Shown here one piece after another: positions 29,864-39,889 of a stretch of DNA of 64,000 bases. The first letter of the stretch is position 1. Each line of letters starts with the position of its first letter. This DNA comes from Campylobacter showae (GTDB lineage: Bacteria > Campylobacterota > Campylobacteria > Campylobacterales > Campylobacteraceae), in contig NZ_LR535679.1 of assembly GCF_900699785.1 (NCBI RefSeq), forward strand, positions 310,001 to 374,000, written 5' to 3'. The translations under genes were made by a program, and so were the position numbers. The notes below the pieces were generated by a model. It was not told where the DNA came from. It was given only the letters and a program-made list of their open reading frames with translations, and ran no database searches.

Positions 29864-30466
29864 ATGAAAGATATAGTCGTATACATACACGGAAAAAATG
29901 GAAGCGCGGCAGAAGCAGCCCGCTACCGACGGCTTTTTGCAGATAGCGACGTGCTTGGATTTGATTACGAAGCGCGCACGCCATGGGAGGCGAAAGAGGA
30001 ATTTGCGCCGTATTTTGAGTCCATCCTTAAAAGCCGCAAATCCGTGACGATCGTAGCAAACAGTATCGGCGCGTTTTTTGCCATGCACGCCTTGCGGGAC
30101 ATGCGTATAAAAAAGGCGTATTTTATCTCCCCTATCGTAAATATGGAAAATTTGATCCTAAACATGATGTCGCAGGCAAACGCGAGCGAGGAGGAGCTGC
30201 GAGATAAGGGCGAACTGAGCACAAAATTCGGAGAAAAACTTTCGTGGAGATATCTTTGCTACGCTAGAGAACATCCTACCCTCTGGACTGTGCCGACGCA
30301 TATTTTATACGGCGAAAACGACGATCTAACATCTTTTGAAACGATTTGCGAGTTTGCAAACCAAGTCGGCGCAACGCTTACCGTCATGAAAAACGGCGAG
30401 CATAGATTTAGTACGGCGGAGCAAATGCGGTTTCTGGATGATTGGATACGGCACTATAGCCGGTAG
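29864..30466 (+). CDS. Small alpha/beta hydrolase
   Basis: This 200-residue protein has the alpha/beta hydrolase layout: an N-terminal strand with the oxyanion-type loop VVYIHGKNGSAAEAARYRRLF, a nucleophile elbow ANSIGAFFAMHAL with serine in place, an acid in LYGENDDLTSF, and the catalytic His in KNGEHRFST. Length and style resemble small YqiA/RBBP9-like esterases. The ATG at 29864 is used because the strand sequence begins there; an upstream TTG or ATG in the same frame adds only the VOC tail region. It follows the broken VOC gene by 30-58 bases. Substrate unknown. Confidence 0.8.
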   Translation: MKDIVVYIHGKNGSAAEAARYRRLFADSDVLGFDYEARTPWEAKEEFAPYFESILKSRKSVTIVANSIGAFFAMHALRDMRIKKAYFISPIVNMENLILNMMSQANASEEELRDKGELSTKFGEKLSWRYLCYAREHPTLWTVPTHILYGENDDLTSFETICEFANQVGATLTVMKNGEHRFSTAEQMRFLDDWIRHYSR

Positions 30467-30512
30467 CGGCGCCTAACTGGGCTTGGAGGAGCTTTTATGC
30501 CGAGTCCATACG

Positions 30513-30524
30513 GTCAAATTTGAC
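30513..30524. repeat. GTCAAATTTGAC palindrome, copy 2
   Basis: Perfect 12-bp palindrome in the convergent spacer after the hydrolase gene. Confidence 0.85.
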
Positions 30525-30646
30525 TCAATATCCGCCGCTCAAGCCGCTCTTAAATTTTACGCAAAAGCCTCAATTAAATTTACCGCGGAGGCGAAAATTT
30601 AGCTCAAATTTTACTCGACCTCCGCGCTAGCAACGACCGGCCAAGA

Positions 30647-30654
30647 CCCCCCCC
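30647..30654. repeat. C8 homopolymer in the spacer before ruvX's 3' end
   Basis: Eight consecutive Cs (G8 on the minus strand), not inside any gene I can support. It is the longest G/C homopolymer I see in the window. Confidence 0.8.
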
Positions 30655-30711
30655 GACATAGCCTAGCATAAAACTCAAATTTACCGCCGTTTTACCGCGC
30701 GTCAAATTTGC

Positions 30712-31086
30712 TCAAAGCCCCAAATACCGCTTTAAAATAATCATCGCCGCGATACTATCCAGCCGTCCGTCGCGTCTGTCCTCGACGTAAATTTCGCTCG
30801 CCTCAAAGCTACTCATCGCCTCGTCCTGATAGACCACTTCGCCGTCAAATTCCAGTAGCGACACGAAGTGTGCGATCCGCCGTCGCATCTCATCCTCGCT
30901 GGATCCCCCAAGCGGCACGCCCACGACCAGCTTTTTTGCTCCGTATTCGCGCAAAACGGCGCTAACGTCGCGCGCGGCTTGATTGCGATTTTTACGCAGT
31001 ACGGGCGTTTGCGGCATCACGGTTTGCCCGACGGCTAGCGCCACGCCGATACGTTTTAGCCCCACGTCGATGGCCATTATGCTCAT
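30712..31086 (-). CDS. ruvX: Holliday-junction resolvase-like RuvX (YqgF)
   Basis: RuvX is an RNase H-fold nuclease linked to pre-16S rRNA 5' maturation and to Holliday-junction cleavage. The 124-residue protein has MAIDVGLKRIGVAL with the first catalytic Asp, LVVGVPLGGSSEDE, VVYQDEAMSSFEA with the second acidic residue, and RLDSIAAMIILKRYL with the third. It lies on the same strand as dprA, the deacetylase and ilvC, but 465 bases separate it from dprA. Short but of normal family size (about 125-140 residues). Confidence 0.9.
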   Translation of the reverse strand: MSIMAIDVGLKRIGVALAVGQTVMPQTPVLRKNRNQAARDVSAVLREYGAKKLVVGVPLGGSSEDEMRRRIAHFVSLLEFDGEVVYQDEAMSSFEASEIYVEDRRDGRLDSIAAMIILKRYLGL

Positions 31087-31551
31087 TTTCGTCCTTTAGA
31101 TTTTGATTTTTGCGCCTGATTTTGGTTATTTGCAGGCAAATTTATATCAAAAAATCGCTGCCGTTTGCCGATTTTTGCGAGACATTAAATTTATATTACA
31201 ACAAATCCGCGCAAAGTGAAATTACCGAAACAATTAAACCCGCCGCAAACAAATTTGCCGTAAAATTTATCGCGAAAATTTGCCTAATCTTAGCAAACAT
31301 AGTCCGCTAGAAATGTTACTCCAAGCAAGCTCGAGCAAATTTAAAAAACCGCAAAAACGAGCGAGCGAATTTCACTCTCGCATGCCAAAAAATTTACGTA
31401 ATCCTAAAATTTAAAAATCGCCTGCAAACCGCACGAATTTAAACTAAAAACTGCTTAAATTTGCCGCCGTTTAGCTTGGTCTTTTAAAATTTAAACCACT
31501 CGTCTGGCGCAAAATTTAAATCTACGTCCTTGCAAAACAGATAGAGCAAAT
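31087..31551. other. Spacer between dprA and ruvX, rich in AAATTT
   Basis: About 465 bases with many AAATTT words and no gene. A 66-codon plus-strand frame at 31110-31310 has no ribosome-binding site and is made mostly of the repeated word; I reject it. I see no clear promoter for ruvX here. Confidence 0.5.
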
Positions 31552-32319
31552 TTACTCCGCAAATACCGTAAGCCCAGATATTCGCACTTTGCCTTCCAGT
31601 TCGTATTCGTAAATTTTATCGCCGAATTTCGCCAAGGCCGTATCGAGACTCGCGCCGTTTTTGCAAAATTTTATCACCTCGTCGTCTTGCGCAGACGCAG
31701 GTTTGCCGCCGAAACGAAGCGCAAATTCGTCAAAATCGTTTATCAAATTTGCCGCGCCGCTAGCGACCAGCTCGTTCGTCCCGTCGCTCTCGCCTAGGCG
31801 CTGAGGCAGCGTAAATATCGGCACGCCAAGCTCCTTTGCCATGCGCGCGCTTTGCATTGAGCCACTTCTGGTATCGGCCTGCGCCACGACCAGGGCCTGC
31901 GAGAGCGCGACCACGATGCGGTTTCGCTCCAAAAATCTATATGCAAGCGGCGGTTCGCCTGGTTCATACTCGCTAAGAGCCAGCGCATTTTGGTAGATTT
32001 CTTTGATGATTTTGGCGTTGCTTTGCGGGTAGATTTTATTTAGTCCGTTGCCAAAAACGGCGACCGTATGCGGATACGCGCCCTTGTGCGCGGCGATATC
32101 CACGCCGATAGCCGCACCGCTAACTACGCAAACGCCGCTGTTTGCCAGCGTCCTAGCCAGCGCCTCTACGCACTGCCTGGTGTAGGCGCTTGCCTTTCTT
32201 GAACCCACGATCGAGACCATCGGGCGCTCAAGCAGAGCCAAATTTCCCTCGAAATAGAGCTTTTTCGGCGGCTTTTTAAGACGCAAAAGACCGCTAGGAA
32301 GCTCGGCTAAGACGTTCAA
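31552..32319 (-). CDS. dprA: DNA-processing protein DprA
   Basis: DprA binds incoming single-stranded DNA during natural transformation and loads RecA. The 255-residue protein carries the extended Rossmann fold: MVSIVGSRKASAYTRQCVE, CVVSGAAIGVDIAAHKGA, VAVFGNGLNKIYP, and the region EYEPGEPPLAYRFLERNRIVVALS, which includes the DNA-binding arginines. No N-terminal SAM domain is present, and the C-terminal winged helix is short, as in other Campylobacter DprA. It starts with TTG at 32319, overlapping the deacetylase stop (TTGA). Its presence fits a naturally competent organism. Confidence 0.93.
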   Translation of the reverse strand: MNVLAELPSGLLRLKKPPKKLYFEGNLALLERPMVSIVGSRKASAYTRQCVEALARTLANSGVCVVSGAAIGVDIAAHKGAYPHTVAVFGNGLNKIYPQSNAKIIKEIYQNALALSEYEPGEPPLAYRFLERNRIVVALSQALVVAQADTRSGSMQSARMAKELGVPIFTLPQRLGESDGTNELVASGAANLINDFDEFALRFGGKPASAQDDEVIKFCKNGASLDTALAKFGDKIYEYELEGKVRISGLTVFAE

Positions 32320-33941
32320 AAAAGATCCTTTAGATAGACGACCTCGACCTCTTGCAGGAGTTTGGCGCTTTCTTGCAGGACCTCGATCGTGTTTTTGTGC
32401 GGATGGCCGATCGCGATGGCGTATGAGCGCTTTTTAGCTAGCTCGACGGCGTATTTTAGCTGCTTTCGCACCGCTGCTTTTGAGCCGTCGTGATCCAAAA
32501 ATACGTCGCGCGCGATGTAGGGCATAGAGTATTTTTTCGCCGCGCCGTAAACCTTGGTCGGCGAGGTCGTCTTACTATCGACGAAGATCAAATTTTCGTC
32601 CCGCATCGCTCGCATCAGCCTATCCATCGCGGCCGCATCGCTAGTAAAGCGACTGCCTGTGTGGTTGTTGATGTATTTTAGATCCGGAAAATCTCGCTTG
32701 ATGCTTTGCAGTTTTTTAGCGATCTTTTCGTAGTCGTCGTTTACCGTCAGAGTGCCGATCTCAGCGCCATTAAAGCCGCCTAGAGCCTGCATAGGCAGGT
32801 GGATCATATAAAAGCTAAAACGCCGCGCCAAAACAGGCGTCTCCGGGTGGGCGGAGGTTGCCGGGAAAAAGGACGGCGTGAGCTTTAGATTTACCGATTT
32901 TATCGCGTCTGTTTGGTGCTTATACGCCACGTCGTCGATGATGATGACTAGACGCGGTTTGTAGCCCGCTTTTACGGCGGCCTTTACCTCGTTTGGCTCG
33001 GGCGCGGTTTTTTTATCCGTTTTTTGCGAGTTTGTGAATTTGGCTTTTTCGTCCTTTTTAGGCTTTTCTTTTTCGATCTTTTCTTGCTCGTTTTGCTCGG
33101 AGTTTTGCGGCGCGTTTTCTGCGTCAAATTTCGCCTCGACCTGCCCCCCCTGATCGTTTGCGTCGCTAAATTCGATATGGATTTTTTCTTTTTTTAGCGC
33201 TTGCTCGAGGGAGTTATTTTGCGCCTGCGGCATAGGCGTATCGTCAAAGATTACGGCTTCGGAATTTGCAAAAATATGCGTTCTTTGAGGCGCTCGAGAG
33301 CCATCAAATTTAACGGTATCGCCGTTACTTTGAGCGGATTTAGGGGGTTCGCTTTTAGAGCTTAAATTTGTCAAATTTAATTCGCCGACTTTTTTAGCGC
33401 TCGCCCCGTCAAGCTCGGATGTATCGCGGGAGGCTAAATTTCCGCCCTCAGGCGAGATTTTATCCTTTATCCTCTGCGCGTTCTGTCCGTCTTTATCAAA
33501 TTTAGCTTGCTCGTTTGGCGAATTTAAACCGCTTGTTCCCTCTGCCTTAGCTTTTTCGTCGCCGATTTTTGCTTTACCTTTAGCTTCTGCTTCGTCAAAA
33601 AGCGCCTTTATATCGGTCAAATTTGCTCTCGAGTGCACGCCCGATGCGGCTTGCGCGTCTTTTATGGTGACTTTTTCGGAGCCGTTTGAGGCCGAAAGGC
33701 TTGGCTTGTGGCTTAAATTTTGCTTTTGATCAGGCTCGCTTTTATCGCCGAAATACCGCTCGATTTTAGCGATCAGCGCATTATCGCTTTTAACTTTTAC
33801 CCTGACGTCCAGCAAATAAAACGCCCCGACAAGCAAGATACAGGCGATGAGAAAAGCGAAAAGTAGTAGCTTTAGGCCGCCGCGCGAGCGCCCCTTTTTG
33901 GAGCGCCTTTTCGCGGCCTTTTTTCTAGGTTTCGAGTTCAA
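32316..33941 (-). CDS. Divergent polysaccharide deacetylase family protein (YibQ-like) with long linker
   Basis: This 541-residue protein has a basic N-terminus, one membrane helix (about 23-47), a disordered region of about 280 residues, and a C-terminal DUF610/YibQ domain: RLVIIIDDVAYKHQTDAI, FYMIHLPMQALGGFNGAEIGTLTV, INNHTGSRFTSDAAAMDRLMRAM, LIFVDSKTTSPTKVYG and YAIAIGHPHKNTIEVL. The Asp pair and His residues fit a metal site like that of polysaccharide deacetylases, acting in the periplasm. The linker holds repeated KFD, VKFDG and NLTNL units encoded by AAATTT words, plus a G7 tract (C7 at 33144-33150 on the plus strand). Slippage there would truncate it before the catalytic domain. It starts with TTG directly after the ilvC stop. 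Confidence 0.82.
   Translation of the reverse strand: MNSKPRKKAAKRRSKKGRSRGGLKLLLFAFLIACILLVGAFYLLDVRVKVKSDNALIAKIERYFGDKSEPDQKQNLSHKPSLSASNGSEKVTIKDAQAASGVHSRANLTDIKALFDEAEAKGKAKIGDEKAKAEGTSGLNSPNEQAKFDKDGQNAQRIKDKISPEGGNLASRDTSELDGASAKKVGELNLTNLSSKSEPPKSAQSNGDTVKFDGSRAPQRTHIFANSEAVIFDDTPMPQAQNNSLEQALKKEKIHIEFSDANDQGGQVEAKFDAENAPQNSEQNEQEKIEKEKPKKDEKAKFTNSQKTDKKTAPEPNEVKAAVKAGYKPRLVIIIDDVAYKHQTDAIKSVNLKLTPSFFPATSAHPETPVLARRFSFYMIHLPMQALGGFNGAEIGTLTVNDDYEKIAKKLQSIKRDFPDLKYINNHTGSRFTSDAAAMDRLMRAMRDENLIFVDSKTTSPTKVYGAAKKYSMPYIARDVFLDHDGSKAAVRKQLKYAVELAKKRSYAIAIGHPHKNTIEVLQESAKLLQEVEVVYLKDLF
33144..33150. repeat. C7 tract inside the deacetylase linker
   Basis: Seven Cs on the plus strand, G7 in the coding strand, within the disordered linker. 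Gain or loss of one base would frameshift ahead of the catalytic domain. Confidence 0.75.
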
Positions 33942-34997
<1,056 letters not shown>

Positions 34998-35050
34998 CTA
35001 CCTAAACACTGAAACAAACTTGACTTTAAGTTTTTTAAAAAGCCTTTTAG

Positions 35051-35058
35051 TGTAGAAT
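35051..35058 (+). promoter_or_regulatory. Extended -10 for the HDOD gene
   Basis: TGTAGAAT preceded by a T-rich stretch, 36 bases before the HDOD start. Confidence 0.4.
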
Positions 35059-35093
35059 TAGCGATTATAAAATCTCGATATGAAGTGGGAAAA

Positions 35094-35912
35094 ATGAACG
35101 AATCAATCTATAAACATATAAAAGCTCTTCCGCCGCTTGACGACACGGTCGTAAAAATTCAAGCCATTTGCAGAAACGAAAATAGCTCAATGAACGATCT
35201 ATCCCAAGTCGTCGAAAAAGACCCGATGCTAACGGCAAACGTCTTACGCTCCGCAAACTCTCCGCTTTACGGATTTAGTAGGGAGATAACGACCGTTTCT
35301 AGAGCGGTGGCGCTGTTTGGCATGGCGACGGTTCGCGGTTTCGCCCTATCAAGCGCGGTCAAAAAAAGCTTTAAGATAAATTTGGATCCTTACGGCATCA
35401 CAAACCAAGATTTCTTAAATATATCCATGATACAAAACGCATTGATGTACAACTGGTACTCGAAAATAAACGCTAGCGATCTTGCGATTTTAAGCCCCGC
35501 TTCGTTTATGCTCGAAGTCGGTAAAATCGTCATCTCTAACGAGCTAAATGAATCCGGCAAAGCGGCCGAATTTAAGGCAAATTTGAAAAACATTTCAAAT
35601 CCTTTCGACCTATCTGAGCTTGAAAACAAAATCGTCGAGATTTCAAACGAAACCGTAACGGCTAAAATTTTCGAGCAGTGGAATCTAGAGTCTGAGCTAG
35701 TCGATGCGATTTTGTATTCAAACAACCCAGACGACGCGCCGGAGCACATAAAAAGCTATTCAAAAGCGCTTAAAGTCGTAAAAAGCGCGGTAAATATATT
35801 CAACCAGCTAAACGACGATAATCTACAAAACACGCTAATGCATCTCGACGAATACGGCTTTGCGCAAGATAAATTCCTAGAAGCCGTCGCAAAAGTCAAA
35901 GCGAATTTGTGA
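35094..35912 (+). CDS. HDOD domain protein
   Basis: This 272-residue protein begins MNESIYKHIKALPPLDDTVV and continues with an HDOD domain: DLSQVVEKDPMLTANVLRSANSPLYG and VSRAVALFGMATVRGFALSSAV. HDOD domains look like HD phosphohydrolases without the metal ligands and act in signalling, often with chemotaxis or flagellar control. A C. jejuni homologue I recall (Cj0248) has been tied to motility and colonisation. I start at ATG 35094, with AAGTGGGA just upstream, rather than at the GTG nine bases before. The stop overlaps the GTG of RNase R (GTGA), so the two are translationally coupled. Confidence 0.88.
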   Translation: MNESIYKHIKALPPLDDTVVKIQAICRNENSSMNDLSQVVEKDPMLTANVLRSANSPLYGFSREITTVSRAVALFGMATVRGFALSSAVKKSFKINLDPYGITNQDFLNISMIQNALMYNWYSKINASDLAILSPASFMLEVGKIVISNELNESGKAAEFKANLKNISNPFDLSELENKIVEISNETVTAKIFEQWNLESELVDAILYSNNPDDAPEHIKSYSKALKVVKSAVNIFNQLNDDNLQNTLMHLDEYGFAQDKFLEAVAKVKANL

Positions 35913-37828
35913 AAGAATTTTTAACCAAACTACTTGACGGAGTGAGCGAAAAGGAAGTCGCCTCCTCCGATAAAGAAATCCTACGAAATTTACTAAATTT
36001 AAACGCCGTAAGCCAGCACAAAGATCGCTACTATCTAAATAACGGCTTTGTCTGCGGCAAACTCGATATAAGCGCGAACGGCACGGGCTTTTTGGCGCCT
36101 TACGACAAACGCTTCAAGCAAGATATAATAATAGAAAATAAAAATTTAAACGCCTCGCACTACGGCGACATCGTACTGGCAAAGCTCCTGCCGCTAAAGA
36201 AAAAACGCCAAAGCGCCAAAGTCGTAATGACGCTAAAACTCGCCAACGAAACGAGCGTAGTCTATACCAAACAAATAGGCTCGGTAATCCTTGGCGTAAA
36301 CGTAAAAACCGCGCTTAGCTCGCCACTAAAAGCGTCGCAAAAATCTCTAAAAATGTTGCCGCCAGGCACGCTACTAAAAATCGGCAATCTAAATAACGAA
36401 ATAGTCGAAGTCATCGGCAATATAAACGACCCACTTAGCGACGAGAAAATCTCGCTCGCCGTATTTAACAAAAACGACGAATTTAACGAGGAGTGCGAAG
36501 CCGAAGCGCTCGCGTGGGGCGATGAGGTCGATGCCGCGATGTATCCGCAAAGGGTAGATTTAAGGGAACTGCCTTTTTGTACGATCGATCCCGTCGATGC
36601 CAAAGACTTTGACGACGCGATATATTTTGACGAGAAAAAGCGAGAAATTTACGTCGCGATCGCAGACGTTAGCGAATACGTCACTCCCTACTCTCCGATA
36701 GATGCAGAGGCCAAAACGCGCGGATTTTCGATATATTTTCCGCATAAAGCCGTGCCGATGCTGCCACGAAATTTGAGCGAAAATATCTGCTCGCTTAAGC
36801 CAAATACCGCGCGCCTTGCGTTTTGTTTCAAAATCACGCTAGATGAAAACTGCGAAGTTGTAAAAGAAGAGCTCTTAGAAGCCGTTATCGTCTCACAAAG
36901 ACGCTTTAACTACGACGAGGTCGATCAAATCTTACGCGGCGAACGCGAGGACGAGACCGGCTGGATCAAGCCTCTTTTCGCGCTCACTTCGAGTCTGCGC
37001 AAAAAACGCCTGAAAAACGCGTTTGACTTTAGAACCCAGGAGCTTCGTATGAGCCTTGACGCAGACGGCGGGCTTGCCTCTACAAGATTTGAGACCGACA
37101 CCGACTCGCACAGACTCGTCGAGGACTGCATGCTGCTAGCCAACGTCGCTGCGGCAAAACGCATCGGTAAAGGCATTTTTAGAAATCACGGCTCGCCGGA
37201 TCTGCGAAAAATCCAAATTTTGCTCGAAGACCTCAGCGCTCTGGGCTTTGACTTCGTTTATGAGAGCGATATCGCAAATTTGGTTCGCAAAATCCAAGCG
37301 CAGGCCGACGCCGTAGGCAACCGCGAGGAGATCGACAAACTCATCATCAAATCGCAAAAAAAGGCCGAATACGGCGCGCAAAATTTAGGCCACTTCGGAC
37401 TGGGATTTGAGCGCTACACGCACTTTACGAGCCCGATCCGCCGCTACTCCGACCTTACGTTGCACCGCCTTTTAAAGGCCAAACTGCGCAACGACGAGAA
37501 ATTTTTCAACTACCTGCTTTTAAATATCGAAGCGACTTGCTCAAATTTAAGCGAACTCGAGCGCGAAGCCGACAGGGTCGCGTTTGACTTTATGGATAGA
37601 AAATTCGCGCGCTGGGCAAAAGAGCGCATCGGACAGCGATTTAACGCCTATATCAGCGAAAATCAAAACGTCGCGATCGCCAGGCTTGACGACGAGATAA
37701 AAGGCGCTAGGATATTTTTGGGCGCGTACGGCGCAAATTTACTACAAAAAGTCATCGTCGAAATCACGGACGCAAATATCGCAACAGCCGAAATTTTCGG
37801 CAAGGTCGTAAAGAAAATCGATGTATAG
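35909..37828 (+). CDS. rnr: Ribonuclease R (RNB family)
   Basis: RNase R degrades structured RNA processively from the 3' end. The 639-residue protein has a cold-shock-type beginning, the RNB catalytic signature TIDPVDAKDFDDAIYF from residue 225 with its metal-binding Asp residues, SIYFPHKAVPMLPRNLSE, FTSPIRRYSDLTLHRLL, and a short C-terminal S1-like part. The length fits the short RNase R of Campylobacterota. It starts with GTG 35909, inside the HDOD stop, and overlaps holA by eight bases. The HDOD-rnr coupling could link RNA decay to signalling, but that is inference. Confidence 0.93.
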   Translation: MKEFLTKLLDGVSEKEVASSDKEILRNLLNLNAVSQHKDRYYLNNGFVCGKLDISANGTGFLAPYDKRFKQDIIIENKNLNASHYGDIVLAKLLPLKKKRQSAKVVMTLKLANETSVVYTKQIGSVILGVNVKTALSSPLKASQKSLKMLPPGTLLKIGNLNNEIVEVIGNINDPLSDEKISLAVFNKNDEFNEECEAEALAWGDEVDAAMYPQRVDLRELPFCTIDPVDAKDFDDAIYFDEKKREIYVAIADVSEYVTPYSPIDAEAKTRGFSIYFPHKAVPMLPRNLSENICSLKPNTARLAFCFKITLDENCEVVKEELLEAVIVSQRRFNYDEVDQILRGEREDETGWIKPLFALTSSLRKKRLKNAFDFRTQELRMSLDADGGLASTRFETDTDSHRLVEDCMLLANVAAAKRIGKGIFRNHGSPDLRKIQILLEDLSALGFDFVYESDIANLVRKIQAQADAVGNREEIDKLIIKSQKKAEYGAQNLGHFGLGFERYTHFTSPIRRYSDLTLHRLLKAKLRNDEKFFNYLLLNIEATCSNLSELEREADRVAFDFMDRKFARWAKERIGQRFNAYISENQNVAIARLDDEIKGARIFLGAYGANLLQKVIVEITDANIATAEIFGKVVKKIDV

Positions 37829-38807
37829 AAAAGAGCTTGAGGCCGCGCTAAATTCGGCTAAATTTCCAAATTATTTTTTGCTTTACGGTGCGGACGAATA
37901 CCAAATCGAGCTTTTTGCGAAGGAAATTTTAGCCAAATTTAAAGATTTTGAAATTTTGAGCCTTTACTACGACGAGTACGATTTTGACGTAGCGCGCGCG
38001 CACCTTTGCGAACCTTCGCTATTTGGCGGCAGCCCGCTTTTGCACGTAAAAAGCGATAAAAAAATCCCCGCAAAAGAGCTAAAAATCCTGATAGACGGTT
38101 GCAAAAACGGCGGCGCATTCGTTTTTGAGCTTTTTGAATCCGACGCCAAAGCCGTTTTTGATACACAAAAGGCTTTCGGGGTAAATTTTGCGAGATTTTT
38201 TAAACCGGGCTCGCCCGAAGAAGCCGTAAATTTACTCGGCAGACAAGCCGCAAAAATGAACCTAAATATTACAAAAAACGCGCTTTTTGAACTCTACCGC
38301 ATACATAACGAAAATTTATATTTAGCTGCAAGCGAGCTAAATAAACTAGCCTCTCTAAACGAGCCAATAAACGAAAATATCGTAAGAAGCTTGGTCTTTT
38401 CGCTATCAAGCGTGAGTTTTGACGATTTTTTCGATAAATTTATCGCGCTAAAAGATATCAGGGCCGATTTTTTCTCCTACGCGGACGATGGAAATTTTAA
38501 TGAAATTTTATTTATAAACTCGCTTTACCGCGCGTTTTTTAGGCTCTTTAAACTACATGCCGGCATCAAGATAACAGGAAAATTCGACATCAAAGAAACG
38601 CTCGGCTATGCGCCGCCGCCAAACGTCGCAAACGAACTAAAAAGGCAGTGTCTGGCAGTAAATTTAAAAGCGTATAAAGAAATATTTACCGAGTTAAATT
38701 TGGCGGAATTTGAACTAAAGGCAAACTCTGCGCTCGATAAAAAAACTTTTTTACTCTCCTGCGTACTCGGCCTACAAAATCTTATCGGTAAAAACAGCAA
38801 ATATTAA
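37821..38807 (+). CDS. holA: DNA polymerase III delta subunit
   Basis: Delta opens the beta clamp in the clamp loader. This 328-residue protein has the delta pattern: FPNYFLLYGADEYQIELFA at the N-terminus, where the degenerate nucleotide loop lies, FGGSPLLHVKSDKKI, and the helical C-terminal region with AASELNKLASL and SVSFDDFFDKFIAL. Overall similarity is low, as usual for delta, so the call also leans on the rnr-holA order I recall from C. jejuni (Cj0630c-Cj0631c). It overlaps rnr by eight bases. A promoter for rpsF lies 10 bases after it. Confidence 0.87.
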   Translation: MYRKELEAALNSAKFPNYFLLYGADEYQIELFAKEILAKFKDFEILSLYYDEYDFDVARAHLCEPSLFGGSPLLHVKSDKKIPAKELKILIDGCKNGGAFVFELFESDAKAVFDTQKAFGVNFARFFKPGSPEEAVNLLGRQAAKMNLNITKNALFELYRIHNENLYLAASELNKLASLNEPINENIVRSLVFSLSSVSFDDFFDKFIALKDIRADFFSYADDGNFNEILFINSLYRAFFRLFKLHAGIKITGKFDIKETLGYAPPPNVANELKRQCLAVNLKAYKEIFTELNLAEFELKANSALDKKTFLLSCVLGLQNLIGKNSKY

Positions 38808-38816
38808 GTAAAAAAA

Positions 38817-38824
38817 AGATAAAA
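38817..38824 (+). promoter_or_regulatory. -10 region of the rpsF-ssb-rpsR operon
   Basis: GATAAAAT directly after holA, 74 bases ahead of rpsF, followed by a leader of about 65 bases. The leader may carry the S6:S18 binding structure that controls this operon in other bacteria; I cannot confirm its fold by eye. Confidence 0.45.
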
Positions 38825-38897
38825 TCAGCTCTTGTCGAAAGACTTCCTTGCCCGTTTGCAACCGCGCAAACGAGCTTAATACCCACAAGGAGAATCA

Positions 38898-39284
38898 ATG
38901 AAGCACTACGAGCTTTTATTTATTTTGAAGCCTACTTTGACGGAAGAAGAAGTAAGCGCAAAAGTTGATTTCGTTAAAGAAATCCTAACCAAAAACAGCG
39001 CAAATATCGCGTCTGTGCAGTCTATGGGCACTAGAAAACTAGCCTATACCGTAAAAAAATACGAGCGCGGAACGTATTTCGTCGTGTATTTCGAGGCTCC
39101 GACCCAAGCTATCGCCGAAGTCGAGCGTATCATCAGAATCACCGAAGAGATCATCAAATTCTTAACAGTCAAATTTGAAAACAAAAAAGAGATCGCCGCT
39201 TGGGAAAAGATGAGCAAGGGCATCAAACTAAACAAAAAAGAACCGAAAGTCAAAGCAGAAGAAGCTCCAGCAGCGCAAGAATAA
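38898..39284 (+). CDS. rpsF: 30S ribosomal protein S6
   Basis: bS6 binds the central domain of 16S rRNA together with bS18. The 128-residue protein begins [19 protein letters not shown] and contains [25 protein letters not shown], which are standard S6 sequences, with a Lys/Ala/Glu-rich tail. AAGGAG precedes the ATG. It is the first gene of a three-gene unit with ssb and rpsR. Confidence 0.95.
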   Translation: MKHYELLFILKPTLTEEEVSAKVDFVKEILTKNSANIASVQSMGTRKLAYTVKKYERGTYFVVYFEAPTQAIAEVERIIRITEEIIKFLTVKFENKKEIAAWEKMSKGIKLNKKEPKVKAEEAPAAQE

Positions 39285-39293
39285 GGACGAAAA

Positions 39294-39875
39294 ATGTTTA
39301 ATAGAGTCGTTTTAGTAGGAAATTTAACACGAGATATCGAGCTTAGATATACGACTGCGGGCGCAGCCATAGGCAACAGCGCCATCGCCGTAACGAGAAA
39401 ATTTAACGTAAACGGCGAAAAACGCGAAGAAACGTGCTTTATTGATATAACATTTTTCGGAAAACAAGCGGAAATAGCAAATCAATATCTTTCCAAAGGC
39501 TCAAAGCTTCTAGTAGAAGGCCGCTTAAAATTCGACCAGTGGACGGACAATAACGGACAAAATAGAAGCAAACACACGATCAGCGTGGAAAATATGGAGA
39601 TGCTAGGCGGAGGACAACAGCAAGGCGGATATAATCAAAATAGTAATCAAGGCTATCAGCAAGGCGGTTACCAAAATAACGGCTACGGCGGCGGCTATCA
39701 AGGCGGACAAAATCAGCAAAATAGCTATGCTCAAAGCAGCGCACAAAGGCAAAATTTTAATAAACCGCAGCAACAAAAGCAACAGCCAAAAGACGAATAC
39801 TACGGCGATAACGTCCGAGAAATAGATATAGATGCCGACAAATACGATGACGGCGACGAAACCATACCATTTTAA
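39294..39875 (+). CDS. ssb: Single-stranded DNA-binding protein
   Basis: SSB protects single-stranded DNA and recruits repair and replication proteins. The 193-residue protein has the OB fold ([20 protein letters not shown], then [18 protein letters not shown]), a Gly/Gln/Asn-rich linker (about 113-170) and the acidic tip DDGDETIPF, a variant of the usual DDDIPF. The position between rpsF and rpsR is widely conserved. Confidence 0.96.
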   Translation: MFNRVVLVGNLTRDIELRYTTAGAAIGNSAIAVTRKFNVNGEKREETCFIDITFFGKQAEIANQYLSKGSKLLVEGRLKFDQWTDNNGQNRSKHTISVENMEMLGGGQQQGGYNQNSNQGYQQGGYQNNGYGGGYQGGQNQQNSYAQSSAQRQNFNKPQQQKQQPKDEYYGDNVREIDIDADKYDDGDETIPF

Positions 39876-39889
39876 TTAAGGAAAAAACG

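Larger units (their letters stand above)
30467..30711. other. Convergent spacer with palindrome and C8 tract
   Basis: Between the hydrolase and ruvX, no gene is visible. It contains the palindrome GTCAAATTTGAC at 30513-30524, an imperfect inverted repeat GCGGAGG/CCTCCGC near 30590-30625, and C8 at 30647-30654. Confidence 0.6.

Noticed and set aside
31110..31310. 66-codon frame in the dprA-ruvX spacer
   Set aside because: Lys/Phe/Ile-rich product of spacer sequence with AAATTT repeats; no start signal.
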